Below, piece by piece: positions 1-5,345 of a DNA stretch of 6,325 nt (positions are counted from its first letter, which is position 1; each line of letters begins with the position of its first letter). Origin of the DNA: Acidobacteriota bacterium (lineage in GTDB: Bacteria; Acidobacteriota; Vicinamibacteria; Fen-336); contig PMCG01000353.1 in the NCBI GenBank assembly GCA_003155335.1, positions 166-6,490 on the forward strand. The letters run 5' to 3'. Position numbers and translations under genes: made by a program. The notes below the pieces were generated by a model, which saw nothing but the letters and a program-made list of their open reading frames with translations, ran no database searches and was not told the DNA's origin.

Positions 1-423
1 GATCTGTCGGGCCGCGACGTCGTGCGCAAGGGCATGATCCTGGCCCGGCTGATGGGATACCGCGGAGCTGTTCCTATACCCGAGGACCTGACGCCGCCGG
101 CGCTGCGCAAGGGCAGTGTCAAGGAGTTCCTCGCGCGCGTCAGCCGCGTCGATGCCGCGTGGCGCCGCCGGGTCGAGCGAGCAAGCGCTACGGGCCGCGT
201 GTTGCGCTACGTCCTGACAGCAACACCGCGCAGCGTGAGCGCGCGGCTCGTGGCCGTGCCGATCGCGTCGCCCATCGGCGCCCTCGAAGGCACGCGCAAC
301 CTGATCGCGTTCACCACAAGGCGCTATCGCAACGAGCCACTGGTCGTGATGGGGCCAGGCGCTGGACCGGAAGTCACAGCCGCAGGCGTGCTGAACGACA
401 TCCAGGACCTCGCGACACGCTGA
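1..423 (+). CDS. thrA: Homoserine dehydrogenase C-terminal part (ThrA-type aspartokinase/homoserine dehydrogenase), 5'-truncated by the window
   Basis: The reading frame is open from base 1 and ends at TGA 421-423, giving 140 residues of a larger cytosolic enzyme. Homoserine dehydrogenase reduces aspartate semialdehyde to homoserine with NAD(P)H, the branch step toward threonine and methionine. The first residues, DLSGRDVVRK, match the conserved family stretch (DLSGxDVxRK) in which the Asp (here residue 6) and Lys (residue 10) are the catalytic pair, equivalent to yeast D219/K223. The end, GPGAGPEVTAAGVLNDI, is the usual C-terminal signature (GxGAGxxVTAAGVxxD), which closes the nucleotide site. 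The middle (KEFLARVSRVDAAWRRRV, then GRVLRYV) resembles the C-terminal arm of E. coli ThrA more than it resembles stand-alone Hom enzymes, which carry an ACT domain after this point; here there is none. Whether an aspartokinase domain lies upstream cannot be seen, so the symbol thrA (rather than metL or hom) is an inference. A GTG at 22 is internal, not a start. Confidence 0.88.
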   Translation, partial: DLSGRDVVRKGMILARLMGYRGAVPIPEDLTPPALRKGSVKEFLARVSRVDAAWRRRVERASATGRVLRYVLTATPRSVSARLVAVPIASPIGALEGTRNLIAFTTRRYRNEPLVVMGPGAGPEVTAAGVLNDIQDLATR

Positions 424-430
424 CCCTGCT

Positions 431-474
431 GCTGCCCGGCGACCGGCGGCTTTCCGCGGGGTCTTTTCGGCAGC
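431..474 (+). terminator. Weak candidate hairpin after the homoserine dehydrogenase gene
   Basis: GCTGCC at 431-436 pairs perfectly with GGCAGC at 469-474, and a smaller GCGG/CCGC hairpin lies inside. The structure starts 7 nt after the stop codon. TCTTTTC lies within the loop region rather than after the stem, so this is not a classical Rho-independent terminator. The 73-bp gap to the sigma gene must hold both the end of the upstream transcript and the sigma operon promoter, if the two are separate. Confidence 0.2.
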
Positions 475-496
475 TCCATCCGTATCTGGCGGTAAG

Positions 497-1090
497 ATGC
501 AGATGGCGCTCACCTCCGTGCTGACCACTCTCGAGGACGAACGGGTCGAGATCGTGCGCGGCCTCCGCCGCCGCGACGGGGACGTCCTCGACTGGCTCAT
601 CGAGCGCTACCAGCACCGGCTGTTCCGCTACCTGCTCAATCTCACCGGCCGGCGCGATCTGGCCGAGGAGCTCTTTCAGGAGACGTGGGTGCGCGTGCTC
701 GAGCGGGGGCATCTCTACAGCGATCGCTACCCCTTCATCGCCTGGCTATTGACTATCGCGCGCCACCTGACCATCGACTGGCTCCGGCGGCGGCAACCCG
801 AAAGCCTCGACGCCCTCATGGACCCCGAGTCCGAGACAAAGCCACTCGATCTCGTCGCAGGCACACCCTCGCCATTCGAAGCGCTGGCTGCGCGCGAGAA
901 GTCAGGTCACCTCGCGGCAGCGCTCGACCGTGTGCCGGTACTGTTTCGCGAGGTGCTGCTGCTGCGTTTCCGCGAGGACCTGTCCCTCGAGGAAATCGCA
1001 GCGGTCATCAGCGCCCCGGTCGCCACGGCGAAGTCGCGCCTGTATCGTGGTCTGCGCGCGTTGGCAACGCAGTTTGCGGGGAACTCATGA
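497..1090 (+). CDS. ECF-type RNA polymerase sigma factor (sigma-70 family)
   Basis: A 197-residue cytosolic protein of normal size for an extracytoplasmic-function sigma factor, with only regions 2 and 4. Region 2 covers about residues 31-100: DLAEELFQETWVRV (54-67) is the core-binding 2.2 helix, and FIAWLLTIARHLTIDWLRRR (80-99) is the 2.3/2.4 segment that melts and reads the -10 element. A variable acidic linker (about 102-135) leads to region 4 (about 140-190), where LSLEEIAAVISAP followed by TAKSRLYRGLRAL is the helix-turn-helix reading the -35; the usual GTVKSR reads ATAKSR here. The stop overlaps the start of the anti-sigma gene (ATGA at 1087-1090), so the two are translationally coupled, the standard layout for a sigma held inactive by a membrane partner. 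Regulated genes, and any self-regulation, cannot be read from the window. The start is uncertain: ATG 497 or ATG 503, neither with a clear Shine-Dalgarno. Confidence 0.93.
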   Translation: MQMALTSVLTTLEDERVEIVRGLRRRDGDVLDWLIERYQHRLFRYLLNLTGRRDLAEELFQETWVRVLERGHLYSDRYPFIAWLLTIARHLTIDWLRRRQPESLDALMDPESETKPLDLVAGTPSPFEALAAREKSGHLAAALDRVPVLFREVLLLRFREDLSLEEIAAVISAPVATAKSRLYRGLRALATQFAGNS

Positions 1091-1581
1091 ACGAGAGGAT
1101 CACGCACGCCGATTTCGAGGAACTCCTGGTTAGGCAGCGTCACGAGCCGCTTTTCACTGACGATGCGACGCGGCTCCAGGCGCATCTCGCGACCTGCAAA
1201 CGTTGCCGCCGGTTCGACGCAGCCCTCGATGCCGGCCTCAAGTCGCTGGCAAGCCAACCCGTTGCCGTGCCCGCCGCGCTCACGGCAGCCACGCGCCTGC
1301 GCCTCCGCCGCCTAAGCGCCGAGCTCGCCGAAGCTGCGACGCGGATGCGACTAATTGTGGGCGCCAGCCTTCTGGCGGGCAGCCTCGGCCTGCTGACAGC
1401 GCGCGCTCTCTGGCTCGGCGTGGATTGGCTCGGCAGGCAGTGGGATGTGCCTGTGGGCGGCCTCGCGTTGTTGTTCGTCGTCGTCTGGTTTGCGCCGGCC
1501 ACGCTGGGTGGTCTGGCGGCAGTCGTCGCACACTCCCGGTCGGCCGGGGCGTGGCGTGTTCCCGAGCGGAGGCAGTCATGA
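1087..1581 (+). CDS. Putative membrane anti-sigma factor with HxxxCxxC zinc motif
   Basis: A 164-residue protein whose ATG lies inside the stop of the sigma gene; GGGGA 4 nt upstream is a modest ribosome site. The N-terminal cytosolic part carries H33-x3-C37-x2-C40 (HLATCKRC), the zinc-binding hallmark of ZAS/zf-HC2 anti-sigma factors, which bind and mask their sigma between regions 2 and 4. Two hydrophobic stretches follow, about 89-112 (LIVGASLLAGSLGLLTARAL) and 121-148 (rich in V, L, F, G), separated by a short loop, giving a two-helix hairpin instead of the usual single helix with a periplasmic sensor. Only a short Arg-rich tail follows. With almost no extracytoplasmic domain, the signal is unlikely to be a large bound ligand; membrane state or the partner encoded next is possible (inference). 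No catalytic motif is visible. The longer frame running upstream from 685 is a shadow of the sigma gene. Confidence 0.78.
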   Translation: MNERITHADFEELLVRQRHEPLFTDDATRLQAHLATCKRCRRFDAALDAGLKSLASQPVAVPAALTAATRLRLRRLSAELAEAATRMRLIVGASLLAGSLGLLTARALWLGVDWLGRQWDVPVGGLALLFVVVWFAPATLGGLAAVVAHSRSAGAWRVPERRQS

Positions 1582-2057
1582 GCAAGCTGGGATCAAAGGC
1601 GTCCGTGGTTCCCGCGTGGGCGTGGATACTCGCTGTCAGCATCGTGGTCGCTGGGCCGATCGGCATGACGGCTCTGATGCAGACGCACGAGTCGAGTCCA
1701 CCGCCAATCGCGTTGAGTATCGCGTTTGGTTTCTTCTTCGGCGCGCTGTTGGCCATCTTCGTGCTGGCCATCGGGTACATCAACCGAGATGCCAAGCGCC
1801 GCGGCATGAAGGCGTGGCACTGGACGCTGATCGCCATCTTCGTGCCGAACGCGTTGGGCATTGTGCTGTACTTCGTCATGCGCGAGCCGCTGCGCTCGCC
1901 CTGTCCGAGCTGCGGCCAGCTCGTGCAGCCGGCCTTCAACTACTGCCCGGCCTGTCATCACGCGCTCAAACCGGCGTGCTCGAGCTGCGGCAAAGCCCTC
2001 GCTCCCGAGCACGCCTTTTGCCCCTACTGCGGCACGTCTGTCCAAGCTCACGCGTGA
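1578..2057 (+). CDS. Three-helix membrane protein with C-terminal double zinc ribbon
   Basis: A 159-residue protein of unknown function. The ATG overlaps the anti-sigma stop (ATGA 1578-1581) and is preceded by a good Shine-Dalgarno, GGAGG at 1568-1572, 5 nt away. Hydrophobic segments lie at about 13-34, 44-68 and 83-101. The part from about 65 to 104 (GYINRDAKRRGMKAWHW, then a helix ending YFVMREP) resembles the PLDc_N-type membrane element found before zinc ribbons in other proteins. The tail holds eight cysteines in four CxxC pairs: C109/C112 with C123/C126, and C134/C137 with C148/C151, each spaced like one zinc ribbon (double zinc ribbon, DZR-like). Zinc ribbons of this kind usually bind protein or nucleic acid; no catalytic residues are seen. 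Third position in a sigma/anti-sigma operon suggests a role as co-regulator or target of that sigma, an inference from context only. A longer frame from 1203 exists, but its upstream part overlaps the anti-sigma gene. Confidence 0.85.
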   Translation: MSKLGSKASVVPAWAWILAVSIVVAGPIGMTALMQTHESSPPPIALSIAFGFFFGALLAIFVLAIGYINRDAKRRGMKAWHWTLIAIFVPNALGIVLYFVMREPLRSPCPSCGQLVQPAFNYCPACHHALKPACSSCGKALAPEHAFCPYCGTSVQAHA

Positions 2058-2065
2058 CGCGCTCA

Positions 2066-2101
2066 CTGCTCAGGTCCTGGCCAAGCGCAGGGCCTGAGCA
2101 G
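2066..2101 (+). terminator. Strong hairpin after the sigma operon, probable terminator without U-tract
   Basis: CTGCTCAGGTCCT (2066-2078) pairs with AGGGCCTGAGCAG (2089-2101) as a 13-bp stem with one G-U wobble and a 10-nt loop. It starts 8 nt after the stop of the zinc-ribbon gene. The stem is obvious, but no run of T follows, so termination would have to be of the U-poor type reported in some high-GC bacteria, or the hairpin may protect the mRNA 3' end after Rho-dependent termination. Confidence 0.5.
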
Positions 2102-2118
2102 CGGCCGCGGTCGTCGGC

Positions 2119-2133
2119 TATCATCGTGACGCG
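2119..2133 (+). promoter_or_regulatory. Candidate -10 element directly before the GT4 gene
   Basis: TATCAT at 2119-2124 (five of six to TATAAT) ends 9 nt before ATG 2134, placing a transcription start at or next to the start codon. No Shine-Dalgarno is present. The surrounding GGCTATCAT parallels AGCTATGAT before the GT-C gene. No good -35 is found: the place it should occupy is the downstream arm of the 2066-2101 hairpin (TGAGCA at 2095-2100 is a poor match). Confidence 0.4.
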
Positions 2134-3345
2134 ATGTCCCGGCAATCCCTGCGACTGGCGTTCGTCACACAGCGCTACGGCCCGGACGTGGCCGGCGGGT
2201 CCGAGTCGCTCGCCCGAGCGCTGGCGGAGCACTTGGCGCTCCACGACCGCGTCACGGTGCTCACGACCTGCGCCCGTGATTACGTCACCTGGCGCAACGA
2301 GCTGCCGCCGGGGCGTGAAGAGCTGAACGGCGTCGAGGTCCTGCGCTTCGCCAGTGAGGAAGAGCGCGACCTGGCGTCGTTCAACGCATTCGCCGAGCCG
2401 CTTTACACTCGCGAGGCCAGCGACGAGGACGAGCACGAGTTCCTGAGGCGTCAGGGTCCCTACGTCCCGGCGTTGGCAGAGCACGTCGCCGCGCACGGGG
2501 ACGAGTACGATGCCGTGCTGTTCTTCACCTACCTCTACTACCCGACGTGGGCCGGGCTGCGCGCGGCGCCAGAGCGTTCCATCCTCGTGCCCACCGCGCA
2601 CGACGAGCCGGCCTTGCGCCTGCGCATCTTTCGGGAAGTGTTCGAGCTGCCGCGCGCATTCGCCTTCTGCTCAGCGCCGGAGGAGGCGCTGGTGCGCGAG
2701 CGCTTCCCGATCGGTGTGCGGCCGACGCGCGTGACAGGCATCGGCATCGACACGCCCGAGCAGCCTGACGCTGCGGCTTTCGCGAAGCGCTACGGCCTCG
2801 AGGGCCGGCCATTCGCGCTGTATGCGGGCCGCATCGATGCTGGCAAGGGCTGCGGAGAAATGCTCGACTTCTACGCGCGCTACCGCGTTGAAGTGCATGA
2901 CCCCGTCGACCTGGTCCTGATCGGCCGGGCAGCGATGCCTGTCCCGGACGCGCCAGGGGTGCGCTACCTCGGGTTCGTGTCGGAGGAGGAGAAGTACGCC
3001 GCGATGGCCGGCGCCCAGGTCCTTCTCTGCTCAAGCCCCTTCGAGAGTCTCTCCATCGTTCTGCTCGAGGGCTGGGCATTGGGGACCCCGGCGCTCGTCA
3101 ATGCCCAATCGGCGGTGCTCAAGGATCACTGCCTGCGCTCGAACGCCGGGCTGTATTACGCGAACGCCGACGAGTTCAGCGCGGCGCTCGACTGGCTGGC
3201 CATGCATCCTGCGCTCCGCTTGGCCTTGGCGCAGAATGGCCGCCGGTATGTCGCAGAACACTACCGCTGGCCGGCCGTCCTCGAGCGCTACCGCGCGCTC
3301 ATCGACGCGGTCGCACCGCTGGCACCTCCGTCTCCTTCGCCGTAG
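2134..3345 (+). CDS. GT-B glycosyltransferase, GT4-like (group 1)
   Basis: A 403-residue soluble enzyme with the two-Rossmann-fold layout of GT-B enzymes, expected to move a sugar from a nucleotide donor to a glycan or lipid acceptor at the cytosolic face of the membrane. The N-terminal domain opens with a hydrophobic strand (LRLAFVTQRY) and the G21-G22-S donor-side loop (GPDVAGGSE), followed by a long amphipathic helix; H156 lies in PTAHDEP, a typical active-site position. The C-terminal domain starts near 225 with YAGRIDAGKG (230-239), whose R233 and K238 are the usual phosphate-contacting pair. It contains FESLSIVLLEG with E304 and E312, the EX7E motif of retaining GT4 enzymes. A Pro-rich tail (LAPPSPSP) ends the protein. 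Donor and acceptor cannot be told. The 3' end of this gene is duplicated downstream (see 5189-5246). The start was chosen as the only ATG near the frame opening, supported by the -10-like box before it. Confidence 0.92.
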   Translation: MSRQSLRLAFVTQRYGPDVAGGSESLARALAEHLALHDRVTVLTTCARDYVTWRNELPPGREELNGVEVLRFASEEERDLASFNAFAEPLYTREASDEDEHEFLRRQGPYVPALAEHVAAHGDEYDAVLFFTYLYYPTWAGLRAAPERSILVPTAHDEPALRLRIFREVFELPRAFAFCSAPEEALVRERFPIGVRPTRVTGIGIDTPEQPDAAAFAKRYGLEGRPFALYAGRIDAGKGCGEMLDFYARYRVEVHDPVDLVLIGRAAMPVPDAPGVRYLGFVSEEEKYAAMAGAQVLLCSSPFESLSIVLLEGWALGTPALVNAQSAVLKDHCLRSNAGLYYANADEFSAALDWLAMHPALRLALAQNGRRYVAEHYRWPAVLERYRALIDAVAPLAPPSPSP

Positions 3346-3348
3346 CTG
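3291..3348 (+). repeat. Upstream copy of 58-bp imperfect direct repeat (3' end of GT4 gene)
   Basis: This stretch covers the last 17 codons and stop of the glycosyltransferase gene plus a few bases. It aligns without gaps to 5189-5246 with 51 of 58 bases identical; the first 27 bases are identical. The seven differences fall at four third-codon and three second-codon positions of the gene frame. The two copies are 1,898 bp apart in the same orientation and bracket the GT-C gene. Confidence 0.85.
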
Positions 3349-3531
3349 AGGAGGCTCGACCTGCGGGCGCTCCGGTGAGTCCATCGTTTCGAAGCTGCGT
3401 CCCACGCCGGTATTGGCTTGACTGCGCGGTAGACGACGGCCCACGCCCCATCGATGTGGACGTATAGATGACAAGAATGGCGGCCGCACGTCGTCGCGGA
3501 TCATGCGAGTAGCCCAAGCACGCGCCGTCTC
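3349..3531. other. Non-coding gap between the two glycosyltransferase genes
   Basis: No frame with coding character is seen on either strand. It is visibly less GC-biased than the genes beside it. TTGACT at 3418-3423 looks like a -35 but has no -10 at the right distance. The 9-mer GGCTTGACT (3415-3423) recurs at 5307-5315 before the Rid-family gene. I found no transposase remnant or tRNA. Confidence 0.5.
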
Positions 3532-3540
3532 TCGACGGCG
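3523..3540 (+). other. Perfect 7-bp hairpin overlapping the GT-C promoter region
   Basis: CGCCGTC (3523-3529) and GACGGCG (3534-3540) are perfect inverted repeats around a TCTC loop. It may be an operator-like palindrome, since it covers the candidate -35 TCGACG (3532-3537), or a minor terminator for the upstream gene. There is no T-run after it. Confidence 0.3.
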
Positions 3541-3567
3541 AGACTGCCGCCAGCTATGATGCACCGC
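3532..3567 (+). promoter_or_regulatory. Candidate sigma-70-type promoter of the GT-C gene
   Basis: TCGACG (3532-3537, four of six to TTGACA), a 17-bp spacer and TATGAT (3555-3560, five of six to TATAAT) form a normally spaced promoter. The -10 overlaps the ATG at 3556 and ends 7 nt before GTG 3568, so a transcript from it could only use the GTG. No Shine-Dalgarno is seen before either codon. Confidence 0.45.
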
Positions 3568-5145
3568 GTGTCGATCATCGAGCGAACCCGCCGCCACGCG
3601 CACCCGCGGCTGCTGCTCGACCTCGTCGGCCTCACGCTCTTCGTCCTGGCCCTCGACGCCACCCTCCAGCCCCTAGGAAGGCCTGTGGACGCCTTCGACG
3701 AGGGCAACGTGCTCACCAACGCCAAGCTCCTCGGCTGGCAGTTCGTCCCCTATCGCGACTTCTACGCTCCCTATCCCCCCGGCATCTTCGTCACCCTAGC
3801 CACGCTGTGGAAGCTGTGCGGCGTGTCGGTCTGCGCCGAGCGCTGCCTCGGCTTCGGCGTGCACCTGCTCATCGCGCTCGGCGCCGGCCGGGCCGCCGCG
3901 CGCCTAGCCGGCCGCCGCTTCTCGGTGCTCACCGCCGCCCTCGTCCTCGCCTTCCTCATCCGCGAGCGGCTGACTCTCTACGCCTGGCTCGCCGCCCTCG
4001 GCGTGGTCTTCGTCTTCTGCGAGCTCGCCACGCGCAGCCTCGCCTCGCCGAGTGCGCGGCGCGCCGCCGCCGCCGGCGTCGCCCTGGCCCTCGTCAGCTT
4101 CTATCGCCACGATCTCTTCGTCTACTTCGCCGCCACGCTCGCGCTCGGCGTCGCCGTTGGTGCGTTCGCCACGCGCTCGCCGCCACCGCTGCGCTGGCGC
4201 TGGCTTGTTGGCGCCGCGGCCGCCGCCCTGGTCGTGCTATGGCTGCCGGTGGTCGCGCGGGCGGGCGTGCGCCAAGTGGTCGATGATCTCTGCTTCGATC
4301 AGGTACGCTGGGTGCTGCCTGCCCGCCATCTGCCGTTTCCGCCGCTGTTTGTCGTGCGGCATCACGCCTTGTCCATGCTCCTCGGCCAGCCCCTTCAGTG
4401 CGCGCTCGTGCTCACGCTGCTCGGTCCGCTCCTCGCCCTGCCGTGGGTCCGGCGCGGCGGCCAGCAATGGCGCTGGGACGCGCTGCCCCTTCTGGCCGCC
4501 ACGCTCGCGGTGATCCCGCAGTCGCTGGGCCGCCCCGACCTGTGGCACGTCCTCGGCACTGTGCCGCCCTCACTGGCGGCAATGGGCGCGCTAATCGAGC
4601 GCATGGCCGCGGCGCCGCGCGGCTGGCTGTGGCGCGCGCCGCTCGTCACGCTGCTGCTCGCGTGCCTCGTCTGGCCAGTCGCCGCTGTGGTGGGCCATCT
4701 ACGCCCCGTGCCGCCGCTCGCCGATCCCGCCGTGAGCCCGGAGCGCCAGCAGCTCGTCAAGTTCGTGCAAAAGCACACCGCGCCACGCGAGCCCATCTAC
4801 AACGGCTATCGCCAACACCAACGGCTGTGTGCGAATGAGGTGGACCTGTACTACTTCTGCGATCGCCCGGGCGCGACGCGCTACATGCTGTTCGAGCCCA
4901 ATATCATCACTCGCGCTGACGTGCAGCAACACATGATCGAAGAGATCGAGCAGAAGCACGTGCGGCTGGCGATCCTCCTGACGGAAGGCGACGACTACTT
5001 CGAGCCCAACGAGAGTTCTCGCGGCGGCGGCTCGGACGTGCTCGATCAATACCTACGCAAGACGTTCACGCCGGTGGCGCGCTTCGGACGCTACGAAGTC
5101 TGCTGGCGCAAGCGACGTGACGACAGCATCAGGGTGAAGTCCTAA
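3568..5145 (+). CDS. Polytopic membrane glycosyltransferase candidate, GT-C/GT39-like (PMT/ArnT-type)
   Basis: About 525 residues with many hydrophobic helices up to about residue 380 and a soluble C-terminal domain facing the periplasm or exterior. After the first helix (about 15-33), the first outer loop has FDEG (43-46) and, after a short helix, PYRDFYAPYPPG (61-72). The acidic DE pair in this position is the metal/acceptor motif of GT-C enzymes, which transfer sugars from polyprenyl-phosphate donors outside the membrane. The tail from about 385 (SPERQQLVKFVQKH, then an Asp-Arg-Pro-Gly segment RPGATRY at 433-439) resembles the C-terminal domain common in uncharacterised bacterial family-39-like proteins. 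Substrate is unknown; membership in GT39 itself is not certain. Start: GTG 3568 is preferred because the -10 box TATGAT overlaps the upstream ATGs at 3556 and 3559; starting at 3556 would add four residues. It has its own promoter candidate and a 3' hairpin, so it is probably monocistronic. It lies between two copies of a repeat derived from its neighbour. Confidence 0.82.
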   Translation: MSIIERTRRHAHPRLLLDLVGLTLFVLALDATLQPLGRPVDAFDEGNVLTNAKLLGWQFVPYRDFYAPYPPGIFVTLATLWKLCGVSVCAERCLGFGVHLLIALGAGRAAARLAGRRFSVLTAALVLAFLIRERLTLYAWLAALGVVFVFCELATRSLASPSARRAAAAGVALALVSFYRHDLFVYFAATLALGVAVGAFATRSPPPLRWRWLVGAAAAALVVLWLPVVARAGVRQVVDDLCFDQVRWVLPARHLPFPPLFVVRHHALSMLLGQPLQCALVLTLLGPLLALPWVRRGGQQWRWDALPLLAATLAVIPQSLGRPDLWHVLGTVPPSLAAMGALIERMAAAPRGWLWRAPLVTLLLACLVWPVAAVVGHLRPVPPLADPAVSPERQQLVKFVQKHTAPREPIYNGYRQHQRLCANEVDLYYFCDRPGATRYMLFEPNIITRADVQQHMIEEIEQKHVRLAILLTEGDDYFEPNESSRGGGSDVLDQYLRKTFTPVARFGRYEVCWRKRRDDSIRVKS

Positions 5146-5153
5146 CGCAGGAT

Positions 5154-5189
5154 GGGACAGCCACCTCATCAGCCTGGTGCCGCTGTCTC
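5154..5189 (+). terminator. Hairpin after the GT-C gene, probable U-poor terminator
   Basis: GGGACAGCCACC (5154-5165) pairs with GGTG (5176-5179) and GCTGTCTC (5182-5189): 12 pairs including one G-U, a CC bulge at 5180-5181 and a 10-nt loop. It starts 8 nt after the stop codon, the same distance as the hairpin after the sigma operon, and likewise lacks a T-run. Its last base is the first base of the downstream repeat copy. Confidence 0.42.
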
Positions 5190-5246
5190 CGCGCGCTCAT
5201 CGACGCGGTCGCACCACCGGCGCGTCCCTCTCCATCGCTGTAGCTG
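5189..5246 (+). pseudogene. Remnant of the GT4 gene 3' end (downstream copy of 58-bp direct repeat)
   Basis: In the frame ending at TAG 5241-5243 this reads RALIDAVAPPARPSPSL followed by stop, against RALIDAVAPLAPPSPSP at the end of the intact gene at 2134-3345: 14 of 17 residues and 51 of 58 bases match with no gap. The frame upstream is closed by TGA at 5118 and has no start codon, so it is a dead fragment, not a small gene. Similarity stops abruptly on the left at about 5189. On the right it continues weakly: after an 8-nt gap both copies have TCGACC and then GGCTTGACT, 53 and 54 nt apart. This implies that the gene end, possibly with its downstream spacer, was duplicated. Confidence 0.8.
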
Positions 5247-5309
5247 TCGACCCGCTCGTGCGAGGCGTCAGCGCGCCCGCCACGCAGCGACGCCGTCGGC
5301 GGCGGCGGC

Positions 5310-5345
5310 TTGACTTGTCGCACGCGAACCCTTACCGTCTGCCGC
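5310..5345 (+). promoter_or_regulatory. Candidate sigma-70-type promoter of the Rid-family gene
   Basis: TTGACT (5310-5315, five of six to TTGACA), exactly 17 bp, then TACCGT (5333-5338, three of six, keeping the key first TA and last T). The -10 ends 7 nt before GTG 5346, the same distance as at the GT-C gene. No Shine-Dalgarno is seen, which fits a leaderless mRNA. Confidence 0.5.

Noticed and set aside
483..502. Promoter for the sigma operon (TATCTG 483-488 or TAAGAT 493-498)
   Set aside because: TATCTG is a poor match with no -35 at 16-18 bp. TAAGAT overlaps the ATG at 497 and would start transcription after both possible start codons. Neither is good enough to call, and an ECF-type autoregulatory promoter was not found.
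685..1086. Long upstream extension of the anti-sigma frame
   Set aside because: It overlaps the sigma gene in another frame and reads as Arg/Pro-rich noise. The ATG at 1087 with ATGA coupling is the sensible start.
1280..1939. Minus-strand frame of 219 codons across the anti-sigma and zinc-ribbon genes
   Set aside because: It crosses two + strand genes with clear motifs and overlapping starts. Its own translation has no domain-like pattern.
3418..3446. TTGACT as a -35 promoter element in the first spacer
   Set aside because: The expected -10 position at a 17-bp spacer reads CCACGC, and TATAGA at 3463 is too far away. It looks like a non-functional relic.
3346..3555. Possible transposase or mobile-element remnant in the spacer
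   Set aside because: Six-frame reading gave no transposase motif, no terminal inverted repeats and no target duplication.
3291..5246. Reading the two 58-bp copies as a CRISPR-like or integron attC pair
   Set aside because: Only two copies 1.9 kb apart, one inside a gene; no palindromic repeat core, no integrase and no cas gene.
5291..5309. GGC-rich run with a CGCCG-TCGG-CGGCG mini-hairpin
   Set aside because: The stem is only 5 bp in extremely GC-rich sequence and is easily due to composition.
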